Both the position numbers and the translations under genes were made by a program. A stretch of 64,000 nucleotides of DNA from Primulina eburnea (lineage: Eukaryota; Streptophyta; Magnoliopsida; Lamiales; Gesneriaceae): contig NC_133115.1 in assembly GCF_022965805.1 (NCBI RefSeq), positions 30,247,321 to 30,311,320 of the forward strand, given 5' to 3'. Shown here piece after piece: positions 10,564-23,392 of this stretch. Below the pieces are notes generated by a model, which made no database searches, was not told where the DNA came from, and was given only the letters and a program-made list of their open reading frames with translations. Position 1 is the stretch's first letter; each line of letters opens with the position of its first letter.

Positions 10564-12546
10564 TCTATATATATATAAAAGGAGAGTTTTTGCCAAAAAT
10601 AGTAATTTCCCGCCAAAATATCATTTCTAAAAAAGGAAAGATTTATCATCAATATTGACATACGTGCACTGCAATAAATGACCGCTTCAATTATTGTCTG
10701 CATTTCATTTAATTCAATTTCGAATTTAATTAATTTTTATATTAATTCAAATGTAATTTATGTATTAAATATTTTTTTATTTTTTACTCAAATTAAAACT
10801 AAACTATATTGAAAAAGTAAGTTATATTAAAAAAATTTTGCATTCATTATATCAATAAGTTTAAGTAAAAACTATATATATAAATTTAAAATAAAAATGA
10901 TTGCAATGTTCAGTATCACTTATGAAGTAAATCATCCAAAAATAAATTTTGCTATTTTAAGTAATTTATTTCTCAAAATACTTACTAAAAAATAAATACT
11001 ATATTTAATTAGTTTATTTAAATTTTCTAAAAATAAAATTGGTAGAGTGTTAAAAATTATCATTACAACAAAATATTCCAATGGACATTAATGTACTATT
11101 TAATGATCATAAATTTTTTATCTCAAATACATATTATTTCGAAATTATCTTAATTTTAAAGAATTATTGCATTGTAGTTTTCTTCCAAAATCATATGTAT
11201 ATTGTATATCTTGATTTGTCTTCTTAAAAATTCAAATAAGATAGCACAAGAAAATTAAAAAAATAGATTCAAAAGAATTTCAAATGGACATTAAATTACT
11301 TTCAATACACATGTATATTACCCTCAATAATCAGAAATGTTTGACACTCAATGCATGCAATTCGAGATTTCCATAATTTGAAAGAGTTAATGTATGTTGT
11401 AATTCTGTCAAAAGCATCTAATGTATACTTTTTATCCCTTGAGATGTCTTATTTGAATTTTAAATTATAAATAATGCAATATTGTATATTATATTAGAAA
11501 CCAATTTTATTAAAATTTATCTTATTAAATTTATCTATTCCAAAATTGAATTCTGAAATAAATGGCTCTTCTTTTCAGCACCATATATGAGTTGAATCCT
11601 TTCAAGATGTAATGTTCGTTTAAATTTAGATTTGTTCGTTGTTATGAAATATCTACATATGAAAACAACGAGACATTGAGTTTGAAATCTATCTTTCATG
11701 ATCAAGAAATAAAAAATATTATTATTCTATTTATACAAAATTTTAATTATTATTTATTATCGATGAGATAATTTTTCTTTTATATTACAAAGTTCACGGA
11801 TACATGATAGTATAATGTCCCGTAATGGAAATGATTAAACCAATTCTAAAGAAAGCAAACATCTTATTAGAAGACACCTTTTAAAATTTGTTGACATTAT
11901 TTTGGAATACACATAGTAAATGTTAATAAAATAACCTTTTTGATTTATACATAATCTACTTATGATAAAATGTTTCATTTTTCTTTCGGAGTAATAGGTT
12001 GTTGCGTATATTACGAAGAGATTTTGTAAATTAAATCACAACACATTTGGATAAAAATATTGATGAAAAAATTATTGTTATCATTCAAATGTGTCAAACA
12101 CGTGTCATGTCACAAAATTGTTTATGAATGTGGATTTAGACGAAATTACTGAATTTTTAAAAAAGTATTTTTATTAATTTTATTGAATGTGATTTAAAAA
12201 TATTTTCTTATTACTTTTTTAAAAAATAATAATATATAACTTCTCGAAAAGTAAATAATTAAATTTGTATTGTGGTTGATGGCCGACATCAATACACTAA
12301 ACATGATAAACATCATGTTATTGTCTTAGGCTAACACGATCTAAAATTTTGATATATGATAGTGATTATTATCCAAAAAAATTAATCGACATGCGTTGTA
12401 TATAAGAAAATTTTTAACATTAGTGAAAAAATAGTTTTTATTTTTATTTTTTATAATTGTATTATTTTTAAAAATTTAAATATCTATTCATTTTTCACTA
12501 CTTTCTAATAATATCATCCCGTGCATCGCACGGGTTAGCTACTAGT
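10564..12546 (+). mobile_element. non-autonomous Helitron, copy 1 of a tandem pair
   Basis: Starts TCTATATATATATAAAAGG. It ends with a GC-rich hairpin CCCGTGCATCGCACGGG (12518-12534) followed by TTAGCTACTAGT, the CTAGT terminus typical of plant Helitrons. It is about 1.98 kb, AT-rich, without TIRs and without coding capacity. The next copy begins at the following base. Confidence 0.85.
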
Positions 12547-14516
12547 ATATATAAAAGCAGAGTTTTTGCCAAAAATAATAATTTCCCGCCAAAATGTCAT
12601 TTCTATAAAAGGAAAGATTTATCATCAACATTGAAATATGTGTCCTGCAATAAATGATCACTTCAATTATTGTTTGCATTGATTATATCAATTCATTTAA
12701 TTCAATTTTGAATTTAATTAATTTTTATATTAATTCAAATGTAATTTATGTATTAAATATTTTTTAAATTTTTTACTCAAATTAAAACTAAACTATATTG
12801 AAAAAGTAAACTATATTAAATTTTTTTTCCATTAATTATATCAATCAGTTTAAGTAAAAACTGTATAAATAAATTTAAAATAAAAATGATTGCAATGTTC
12901 AGTATCACTTATGAAGTAAATCATCCAAAAATAAATTTTGCTATTTTAAGTAATTTATTTCTCAAAATACTTACTAAAAAAGAAATCTTTATTTAATTAG
13001 TTTATTTAAATTTTCTAAAAATAAAATTGGTTGAGTGTTAAAAATTATCATTACAACAAAATATTCCAATGGACATTAATGTACTATTTAATAATCATAA
13101 ATTTTTTATCTCAAATACATATTATTTCGAAATTACCTTAATTTTAAAGAATTATTGCATTGTAGTTTTCTTCCAAAATCATATGTATATTGTATATCTT
13201 GATTTGTCTTCTTAAAAATTCAAATAAGATAGCACAAGAAAATTAAAAGAAATAGATTCAAAAGAATTTCAAATGGTCATTAAATTACTTTCAATACACA
13301 TGTATATTACCCTCAATAATCAGAAATGTTTGACACTCAATGCATGCAATTCGAGATTTTCATAATTTGAAAGAGTTATTAATGTATGTTATAATTCTGT
13401 CAAAAGCATCCAGTGTATACTTTTTATCCCTTGAGATGTCTTATTTGAATTTTAAATTATAAATAATGCAATATTGTATATTATATTATAAACCAATTTT
13501 ATTAAAATTTATCTTATTAAATTTATCTATTCCAAAATTGAATTCTGAAATGGATCTTCTTTTCAGCATCATATATGAGTTGAATCCTTTCAAGATGTAA
13601 TGTTCGTTTAAATTTAGATTTGTTCGTTGTTATGAAATACCTACATATGAAAACAACGAGACATTGAGTTTGAAATCTATCTTTCATGATCAAGAAATAA
13701 AAAATATTATTATTCTATTTATACAAAATTTTAATTATTTATTACTGATGAGATAATTTTCTTTTATATTACAAAGTTCACGGATACATGATAGTATAAT
13801 ATCCCGTAATGGAAATGATTAAACCAATTCTAAAGAAAGCAAATATCTTATTAGAAGACACCTTTTAAAATTTGTTGACATTATTTTGGAATACACATAA
13901 TAAATGTTAATAAAATAACTTTTCTGATTTATACATAATCTACTTATGATAAAATGTTTCATTTTTCTTTCGGAGTAATAGGCTGTTGTGTATATTACGA
14001 AGAGATTTTGTAAATTAAATCACAACACATTTGGATAAAGATATTGATGAAAAAATTATTGTTATCATTTAAATGTGTCAAACACGTGTCATGTCACAAA
14101 ATTGTTTGTGAATGTGGATTTAGACGAAATTACTGAATTTTTAAAAAAGTATTTTTTATTAATTTTATTTAATGTGATTTAAAAATATTTTCTTATTACT
14201 TTTTTAAAAAATAATAATATATAACTTCTCGAAAAGTAAATAATTAAATATGTATTGAGGTTGATAGCCGATATCAATACACTAAACATGATAAACATCA
14301 TGTTATTGCCTTAGGCTAACACGATCTAAAATTTTGATATATGATAGAGATTATTATCCAAAAAAATTAATCGATATGTGTTGTATATAAGAAAATTTTT
14401 AACATTAGTGAAAAAATAGTTTTTATTTTATTTTTTATAATTGTATTATTTTTTAAAATTTAAATATTTATTCATTTTTCACTAATTTTTAATGATGCAC
14501 GGGGTTAAATACTAGT
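12547..14516 (+). mobile_element. non-autonomous Helitron, copy 2 of a tandem pair
   Basis: Near-identical along its length to 10564-12546 (for example TTTCCCGCCAAAAT near each start and the shared GGACATTAATGTACTATTTA), with scattered substitutions and small indels. It starts right after the CTAGT of copy 1 and lacks the TC. It ends ACTAGT at 14511-14516. The left arm of its 3' hairpin is eroded: only GATGCACGGGG remains. Confidence 0.85.
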
Positions 14517-14547
14517 ATACTCAAAAATAGACTTGTTATTTGTTTTG

Positions 14548-14732
14548 GCAAAAACTTGTGTGAGACGGTCTCACGGGTCATATGTGTGAGACGGATCTTT
14601 TATTTGGGTCATCCATGAAAAAGTATTACTTTTTATGCTAAGAGTATTACTTTTTATTGTGAATATGGGTAGGATTGACCCGTCTCACAGATTAAGATCC
14701 GTGAGACGGTCTCACATGAGACCCACTCTTTT
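14548..14732 (+). mobile_element. MITE family GAGACGGTCTCAC, copy 2
   Basis: Best preserved copy. The opening arm GTGTGAGACGGTCTCACGGG and the closing arm GATCCGTGAGACGGTCTCAC are both intact, and each contains the 15-bp near-palindrome GTGAGACGGTCTCAC. The interior is as in copy 1. Confidence 0.88.
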
Positions 14733-14812
14733 GTTTTATACTCAAAATGGTAGTGAGCAATTAATGGTCTTGTAAGGTCCATTAAATAAAGTGTACTATT
14801 GTAGAGAACGAT

Positions 14813-16222
14813 TGCCACGCCCCGAAACTCGGGATTTGACATCGGCGTCGTTTAACAATCACACAATTGAAAACAACCAGCCTCATAGCATAGTATAAAC
14901 CGAAAACAAGTTTATTAATCATAATTTCTCAAACCAAAATCTTTACAACTGAAATGAAATAAAACTGTGAAAACATCTTACATGAAATTTAAATTATTAA
15001 AAATTCGAAAATCCCTATACTAGCCAATCTCGAAATTAATAAAATCACCAGCCCCAAAATTGTTCGGATTCCTCTTCCTCCACCCGTTTTTCGGATTTAT
15101 CTGGGGAAAGATTGTAAGGGGTGAGTGATATGGTCGTCACTCAGCAAGTGGGGGCCGTTCGAGTACAGTAAAAACAACATGCAATTTTCGAAATATACAT
15201 ACCATGCAAACATAATTCATACCACGTACGCATCATTGACCCGACACTGAGATTCAACTACTTTCAATGGTTTACTAATATCAGTCCCTAATTTTTACTC
15301 CTCTAAGGGGATGAGGCCGTATAGCTGTTATCTCCCCCACCGCATCAGGGTACGTATGGTTGGGATTCCCACCCATATCGAGTTGAATTCTCACAGTGTC
15401 AAAATATTTACTCATGCCAAAAACATCGTAACCATAAGGGTGTAGAAGAAGAATTGTACGCGACCGAATTTTTTTGACAAAAAACCGAAAATACATGCAC
15501 CGAAATTCAATAATTTAAACAAGCCCACTTACCTTAAATTCTTGATGAAAATAAACGTGAAAGGCTAGGGTTTACTGCAGTGGAATTTTCGAAATTCCTG
15601 TTCTGGCGGCTGGACAGCAGCAGCGCTTCGCTGTGCTCGAAAATCCTAAGAACACTAGAGGAGAGTCTCGAAATTTGAGAGAGAATTATGGTGTAATTTT
15701 CGAGCTATAGGGCCCTCCTATTTATAGGGGTTGGCTGCTATCGAGATCGGGTGATATCGCGTTGAAATCTGACTCAAATCTTTTATCTCGAATCGTGATC
15801 TATCTATCCATGATTTGGGTGATAACCGAATTCCAAATCTTCCATCCCCTAAATTTCGAAATTCACATGGATATATATATATATACACTGATTAATTCGA
15901 ATTCTAGTTATTTTATCATCTCATGCTTGATTTTTATCCCGCTATCTTAATCTCAACTCAAATCTTTAGATCCTTTATCTGCTAATTTTCGAAATTCCTT
16001 GATTAATTCTTGGATGGAGATAGATTTATTCCTCGCAAACTTTAATGTTGCACGGTAAATAATACCATCTAAATTTCGAGCTTCAAAATTCTGCACACGA
16101 TAAAATTATCTACACGACTTAGATAACCTCAAAAGAAATCTTATATTCTGTATAATAATATCAATATCCAAGATTACACCATCCTAGTATAATCAAAGTA
16201 TTAATCTGATACGGGTTTTACA
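14813..16222 (-). mobile_element. solo LTR with exact 5-bp target duplication
   Basis: On the minus strand this 1410-bp unit starts TGTAAAACCCGTATCAG and ends TTTCGGGGCGTGGCA, fitting TG...CA. ACGAT flanks it on both sides (14808-14812 and 16223-16227). It contains a TATAAATAGG promoter box (15717-15726) followed by an A/G/T-rich leader. No internal retrotransposon sequence or second LTR is present, so this is an LTR-LTR recombination product. The style is that of a Ty3/gypsy LTR, but class is not proven by the LTR alone. Confidence 0.85.
15717..15726 (-). promoter_or_regulatory. TATA box of the solo LTR
   Basis: Minus strand TATAAATAGG. It lies about 500 bp into the LTR and is followed downstream (toward lower coordinates) by a leader-like region, as expected for the U3/R border. 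Confidence 0.6.
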
Positions 16223-16227
16223 ACGAT

Positions 16228-18055
16228 CATTTAAATAGATACATTTTTTGACAAATAGCACAACTAAATGGATAACAGCAGTCTGCTTCAAAAAATTACG
16301 CGATTTGTTGTCTACTGGAAGTTATAGCTGATGTCTGGTTTTAATTAGCAATTGTTCCGTTGATTTCTAGTCAAAGTACGATAGAAACTTTTCTAGGTGT
16401 GCCGATTTTGATATAAGCATCGTCTCACATTTAGATTGAATCATTTCAATATATTATTTTAATTACATTTAATTATTTGGCTAAATTATAATTTAATCAA
16501 GATAATTTCAAATTAATCTCTTTCAATTCAGTAGTAATTATACAGGATTTGAAATACGTCTATTGGTATAATTCGAAATACATTGCTCAAAACAAATCAT
16601 TCCACTCTAATAAAATCTCGAATAATTTTTACATGACATTCGCATTCAAAAATCTCAGGGCACATTAGCTAGCTACTATTGCATGGCAAGTAAACTTAAT
16701 TTATTTAGAGTTATGTATTTTGTGAAATTCCGGACGAGCATGTGTATGTAATTTAATTAAACGAAATTCTCTTGTGAAGCAGTTTCACGTACTTTTATTT
16801 GTGAAACATGTTGACTCGTATCCATAATTATCATTAAAAATAATTTGTTCTCCATCTAGATTTGTCGTATGTTTCCTTGCAATACTTAGTATTTATAGTG
16901 CAAGTTTGTCTAGTTGGATTGGATAAGGATAATATCGTCTTTTGAAAAATGATTATACCAAACGAATATATTGTACATGGTATACATACATGAATTATAA
17001 AATCGTAATTTTCGTAAGTTATGTTTGCGTCTATACAATTTTGATCTTTTATACTATCAAAATTAGATTTTAGTCCTTGAATCTTTTCATTTTTCAGTAT
17101 TTTTATTCTATTTTTCATCATGTGGAAATCCGTCGTCCCTACTTTCGGTGCACATTCCGTAAATCTCTAGACTAACGCAATAGCATGCAAAACACATTAG
17201 TAAAGTAAACCACAACGGGGAAGCAATGAGTTACAAGTTTGCATAATAAAGTGTTGTTAAAGAAAACCGAAATTCAAACTATTATTCAATCGATCGTCTA
17301 CTTTATCATATTGGACACCTTCTCTTGGGCTTTGTTTTACCATATTTTCCAGATCGAATGGCCCAAAAACTAAGAAACCCAATATACATGTGCAACTTTG
17401 CCGACCTTCTTTTGATATATATATCTACTATTAATTAAATTCATCAAACTAAATTTACATATTTCAACTAAATTAATACAAATATTAAAAAAAATGGAAT
17501 TACTAACAACTAATCTTGCTGGAAAATGTTGTATAAATTTCAAAAATTGTTTTCTCAAAAATAAAAATTTAAATAACTTACACACATCGTGTGTTCCCAT
17601 CATTAGTTTAATTATTATATTTCTAAAATATATAAAATTTTATATAAACTTCAAATTTAGTTAATTAATAAAATAAGTAATTTGAAATAAATATATATAA
17701 CATTTGAAATTAAATTTAAATAAGTTGGTGAAAAAATTAAACTAGAAATTAAAATAAATGAATAATTAGTTTTTAGTCCTGCATGATATATTTTTCTATT
17801 TTCTGACAATTTTATTTATTTTTAATCGAGATTATTGATATGTGGTACACATAAATATTACATTAGCGTTGTACTTATGCTATATTGAAAAAAATGACTA
17901 AATTACAAAAAAAAATAATAATAAAACTGAAATTTAAACCAAAATCGCAAAAACAAATATTAAAAAAACAATTTCACATATTCTTAACCCGAAATGGATG
18001 GGGAGAGGAAAGGTTCCTTTTTTTGAGTTCCCACAAATAAATTACCTTTTACGTA
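16228..18055. other. AT-rich intergenic DNA
   Basis: Open frames at 16834-17121 and 17370-17603 (minus) are low-complexity and match no family. A weak trace of the GAGACGGTCTCAC MITE may be present at about 16770-16860 (GTGAAGCAGTTTCACGTAC) but is too decayed to call. Confidence 0.5.
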
Positions 18056-18222
18056 AACACAAAAACTTGTATGAGACGGTCTCACGGATTGTATTTGTGA
18101 GACGGATCTCTTATTTGGGTCACCCATGAAAAATATATTATTTTTTATGCTAAGAGTATTATTTTTTATTGTGAATATAGGTAGAATTTACCCGTCTCAC
18201 GGATAGTCTCACATGAGACCCG
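18056..18222 (+). mobile_element. MITE family GAGACGGTCTCAC, copy 3
   Basis: Opening arm TATGAGACGGTCTCACGGAT and the full interior are present. The closing arm is shortened (CGTCTCACGGATAGTCTCAC). It lies about 220 bp upstream of the SKIP5-like start codon, so it may sit in the promoter. Confidence 0.85.
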
Positions 18223-18439
18223 ATCGTTCGTAAATGAATACGATTAAATAATTAAGTATTTTAAATTTTTTATTTAAATAATTATTTTTTTATATACATA
18301 TATAACTAGATATATATTATTTTCAAAATAAAAACTAGAGAGATATTAAAATGGACATTATTTATTTTGATTAATAAATAAAATCCTTGACCACTTCTTC
18401 AGGTCTCTACTCCTGATTTTTACGCAGAATCTGAATTGA

Positions 18440-21400
18440 ATGGAGGCGAATAAGCGCAAATTCAAGAAATTGGGAAAGTATTCTACAAATTCAATCGATT
18501 CTCATGTAAACAATCTTGATGATGGCTGCCTTATGCACGTGTTCAGCTTTCTCGCACCGATTCCAGGTATAGATTTTTAAATACGGGATTTTTCTGTGTT
18601 TTTGCTGTATTATTTGAGTGGACTGTGGTTGCTATTTAGTTCAGCTGAATTCATTTGTCTCTGGATCGATTTTATGTTAATCTGCCCTTGAATTGTTTGC
18701 TTCTTTTGGTTTCATAGGGAAATTTTTTCCTGAAGTGGGTTCTGATCCAAGTTCAAGATTTTATTTTTGCTTTTGTAAAAATGGGAAGTGCTGGAAAGAT
18801 CATATTTTTAGTACTTTTTAGAATTTCTTTGTAAATTAGTGATGTAAGCTGATGAGTTCTATGGGATATTCGAACTAAGAACCTACCATGAGTGTAAATT
18901 TTGAGGCTTTCATTGGTAACTATGTGGTACAAATGGGAGACTGCCCTATTCTCGTTTGATAAATAAATATTCTCTGGTTTTAATTTCTCAGATAAATGCT
19001 ACGTTAAATTAACTTTATGTCTTGGCTGATTGGAAAACATATCATTTGTATTGGCTTTTTGTTGGTTTCCTTTTATTCACCTTTGCTGAGGTTAATTTAT
19101 GTTTCTGCATATGGGTAAATGATTTACTCTCTCAAAAGTAGAAATGGGATATTGAACCTTTGTTTTTGCATATTGACATCTACATTATAATACACATTCC
19201 GTTGGATTGAAATGGCAAACCAACCATTACACTAATTCAAATATTAGAACGGTACTACATTTAAAAATTCAAAGCTATTGTTGTTGTTGTTATTATTTGG
19301 TTTGGGTGGCATAGGGGATGGGGGTGTAAGGATTGGTTATATTTTATGAAGAATCGTTCTTTTAGTATTACATGGCCAAACTGTTTTTGCGCTGAGGTTT
19401 TGTTTCAAACAGAGTTTTTTTCTGAAGGCTGACCAAACTGCTGCTATTGGACTAAGCAATTATGGTGATGTTGAACATCATCTCATATATTTTCTACTTT
19501 CACAACTAGGTATCCCATGTCTATAGAATCGAATCTTTGAAACTAAATGTACATATGTCGAAAGTATACCTTGACCATGCTTGCTATTGCTAAAGGTGTC
19601 ACATGAACTTTAAGGCATATAGGGTGTAAGCACCTGTTGTGACTTGTGCAACAACGTGCACACCTTGTCTAAGTTAGCACACTTAGACATAGTGTTCTGG
19701 AATTTTTATTTATGAAGAAAATCATGTTTTTGTGACACAATACTATTTAACAATAATAAAGAAATTGTTCTGAGAGTACAAGTAAATATGACTAGCACAT
19801 TATATTTCTACTTGGATTCACAATCCTTACATTTCAATTACACCTTGAACATGCAAGGCTGACAAAGACTCATGCTTCACAGTCAAAGCCATCAGACGAC
19901 TTGACACTTTGGTTTGAACTAGGCGGCCAAGTTGCTTCTTGTTTCTTGCCTGATACCTCATGCACTTTTAGCAACTATGATCTCAACCATATTATACCTT
20001 TGAAATTTGGAGAAATTACGTCTACAAGCCTAAATGCAAGATACTCTAGCTTACTGTCGTGTTCTGTTATAAAGTGCTGTTGAGTTTGCAGATCGGTATA
20101 ACACCGCCCTCGTTTGCCACAGATGGCGTTTCCTGGCATGTCACCCTCGTCTTTGGCTTCGGGTAGATCGATCTGTGAAAGATGCATCTCAGCCTGGAGT
20201 CTTCCCTGACATTGAAACGGCTGTCACTGCCGCTAGGTCAGTGAAGCTTTATACATTTTTATTCAGAATTCTGGAACTACATGTAGTTACAGAATATTGG
20301 GCACTGCAGACCTGGGGACACTATACTAATAGCAGCAGGAGGAATTCATCGCACTTCTAACATTCAGATTAAAAAACCTCTTTGCTTGGTAACTTCTTAC
20401 TTCTCTTTCTTCCAAAACCCATTTTTTTGTATCTTTTGTTTATCTTCCGCGGAAATGAGACTGAACCTGTTAATTGAAATCATTTTAATTGTGGTTTGTC
20501 TTGGCAAATACAAGGGATGATAAATGAATGTCGAACACTGGTTGCATTGTAGAACATAGTTTCTCAAATTTTGCTCAACCTGCACCTTTTCGATTGCCTT
20601 TCCTGTTTGATAAATTTGTTGTAATCATAGGATGATCAAATTTAGCTATTCATCTTCCCTTGGCTTCTCCAAGAGCCGATTGGAGACAGAGGTGAATTGG
20701 AACTTGCTAGATAAGTCAATTATCCTGATGTAATTTCTTCAAAAAGATGATCCAGATGTAATTATTTTCTGGCATTGGCTGCTTTATGAAGAAACAAAGA
20801 AATTTTATTGAAAATTCCATCTGAAAACCGAGTTTATACTTCTTTATAGTGTTCTTTTCTCTTTACTTGGGTTTGTACTTCTCTATACTGCCATATGGTC
20901 GTGGTGTATTAATATAAAATTTCTTTTTCAAGTGTTAACCCCTTCTTTTTATCAGGCTTTACCTATAATCTCCATCCTCCGCTTGTTTGTTCTATCTGCA
21001 GTTTTGGCCTTCGACTTGTAAATGTATTACCATTTTCTTTATGCGTTGACATTTTTTTAGACTGGCGCCGGTGAGCTTCCTGATGATACAACACTCATCT
21101 GCTCGCGAGGCTCTGACAGGTCTGCAGCATTGCATGTTTGCTCTGCCTTTAATCTATTAATGTATGATTCCAGTTTAATAAATCAATGGATAAACTGTCT
21201 AAAGGTGGTGGATACGACTGATTTTATCCCACTTGCATGTTTTCTGATCACCCTTTTTGGGTTATGATAAAAATGATGGCTCTATCTCAAATTTTGGGCC
21301 TGGCAACAAATATTTCGAGCTTAGATTCATATCTGTTATAATTGAAGAGGCGTGTTTTTTATTTACGGTAGAGTTTTGCGGACAAATGGTGTTTTCATTT

Positions 21401-21895
21401 AATAATTTTTTTCCTTGGGAATTCCTGTTGCGTGTTTAACGGGATTTAACAACGCATCCAGAAGTTAGGGGCGCGTTATTTAACAATCATAGTCTCTTTC
21501 CAATGTAAAAGTATATATTAAACCTTTGTTCCTTGTGCTTGTACAGTGCTCTAGAGTTCTTGTCTACCTGCAAACTAACAAACTTAACAGTGAGGGCGGA
21601 GCTTGGTTGTTGCCTGCTTCATAGGAGTGGAAGGCTAATCATTGACGGTTGTATTCTTCAGTGCGAATCAAACCCATTGGATCATCTCTCACATGCAATT
21701 GTTACCACCGCAACTACTCCTGATGCGATATCGTCGGCACTTGAGCGTTCTGGTGATTGTGTTTCTGTAATGCGAACCAGGATTGAAGGAGGTGCAAAAG
21801 CTGTATTAACGAGCGGTACTCTTTCGCTGCAGCAAGTTAGGGTCATATATACTAGAACTTCACTGTTCTTCTGGTTCAACGTAGAGAGCAGTTGA
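18440..21895 (+). CDS. SKIP5: F-box protein SKIP5-like (ASK1-interacting)
   Basis: Five exons: 18440-18566, 20092-20236, 20310-20388, 21061-21119 and 21547-21895 (252 residues), all with GT-AG borders and a continuous frame. Residues about 28-70 form the F-box (NNLDDGCLMHVFSFL then DRYNTALVCHRWR). The C-terminal part (DIETAVTAARPGDTI ... LTVRAELGCCLLHRSGRL ... TRIEGGAKAV) is the beta-helix-like repeat region of Arabidopsis SKIP5, with collinear similarity from end to end and nearly equal length. In the family the F-box binds the SKP1/ASK adaptor of an SCF ubiquitin ligase; the substrate is unknown. Intron 1 is 1.5 kb. An exon break splits codon 43 inside the F-box. Function is inferred from the family, but the identity is strong. 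Confidence 0.93.
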
Positions 21896-22690
21896 CACAA
21901 TCTTCTTCCAGTTGCAATCAAAACCATCAGACCTGACCTACTTGGTATTCCTATGTATGTATGTATTTATATCCATTTTTAGCATGTATTTTGTTTCAGT
22001 TATTTCTCCCTCAACTGTATCAGAGATTTGTACGACTCCATTTACTAATAGAAGACAGTAGTAATTGTGGCCGATGGCTTTATCGTTTTGTAGTTCCTTG
22101 CCTGCTGGCAAATCATGAAGAATAATGGTATAATTGAGGCGAAACTTGAGAAAAAATAAAATATATTCTATTTTTTGTACTAGTATTCATGAAATTTTGG
22201 TGAATTCAAATCTCATCTTGTAATTTTACAATTTACGATGTGCCGAAACTCCATGATCACTTTTTATTACTTTTTTCCTACGAATCATTGTTCTGTATCA
22301 CAACTTCGTATAAACATTTTTGTTGTATAGATCTTTCTACCAATTTTTTAAGTTTTCTACATTATCGCAAACTTATTTATTTACGTTTGATAAAAAAATT
22401 AAAAAAAAATTATAACAATAAAGGTCATTGAATTGAATCTTCCCTGAGATAATAATACCCTCGGCATCGCTTAAAGTCAATCCAATTTCCAAGCTGTAAA
22501 CTTTTCATCGCGTGAGAATGCAATGGATGCCAATATCGAATTTCGATTGACAAACATCACTTGTAGGGTTTACAATAATGGTAGTCTAGGAAAACCATTA
22601 ATTTGCATTTGGAATGGTAAATAAACCCCCTTGCCCTTGCACTTGACACCATCGATAAATCATCTTTACCATTCTTAAAAAACAGTACAA
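21896..22690. other. 3' UTR and spacer between convergent genes
   Basis: SKIP5 3' UTR runs from 21896; an AATAAA occurs near 22155. The rest is AT-rich spacer before the convergent eIF2B beta transcript. No further gene seen. Confidence 0.5.
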
Positions 22691-22699
22691 TTCAAACAA

Positions 22700-23133
22700 A
22701 TTCAAGTTTCAATGCTATAAAAAAAACAAAAAAACAACCGCAAACAACAAACCCCCACAGGCTATACATCCCGTTTCAACGAGATACAGTACGTGCAGTT
22801 CTTTCTTTAAGCAACACGCTGTCAAAATTCCACATGTTTAATGTGTTCATACAATTCTCGAGACGACGGTAATATATGAAAGACTCCTTCCCTTGAAAGA
22901 TCAGACCTGCCTATAAAAATTTTAACAATTGATCTCACCATTCACTTCATATCAGACAAAACATAACCCAAACATACTATCTATCATTTGTTCTTTCCTA
23001 CGGTCTGTACTTTTGGTCTAGAGGTTAGCTGTTTTACAAGAGTAGCCAATACCTCAAGCTCAATCTTGTTTGTTCCATGCATCAAATTGAATCCAAAATC
23101 AGCGTTTTAAGTTCACTGAATGCTGGGTTAACC
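22700..23133 (-). other. possible spliced 3' UTR exon of eIF2B beta
   Basis: About 35 bp after the eIF2B beta stop there is a strong donor on the minus strand (GTAAGT, 24863-24868). At 23134 a polypyrimidine-CAG acceptor (CCCTCTTCCAG) precedes a less AT-rich, non-coding block. Together they suggest a 1.7-kb intron in the 3' UTR. The left limit is approximate. Inferred from splice consensus only. Confidence 0.35.
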
Positions 23134-23338
23134 CTGGAAGAGGGAAACGAGCAATTAAATAATAGGTTGTATCCATATTACATAAAAATTTAAAAACCGT
23201 AAATTTTAGGATCAGTGGGAGGATTAGCAATATTCCAAAAACTTTAAAACAGATTATAAGTAATCTACTCTAAAGAAATTCCATTGTCCCAAAATGGCCG
23301 ATCTTAGTCCATAACATCCTGATCGTTTGGGAATATCG

Positions 23339-23341
<3 letters not shown>

Positions 23342-23387
<46 letters not shown>
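23342..23387. repeat. (GA)n microsatellite
   Basis: About 46 bp of uninterrupted GA dinucleotides, in the putative 3' UTR intron of eIF2B beta. Confidence 0.95.

Positions 23388-23392
<5 letters not shown>

Noticed and set aside
16834..17121. 95-residue minus-strand open frame
   Set aside because: Lys/Asn/Ile-rich, as expected from AT-rich DNA, with no motif or gene context.
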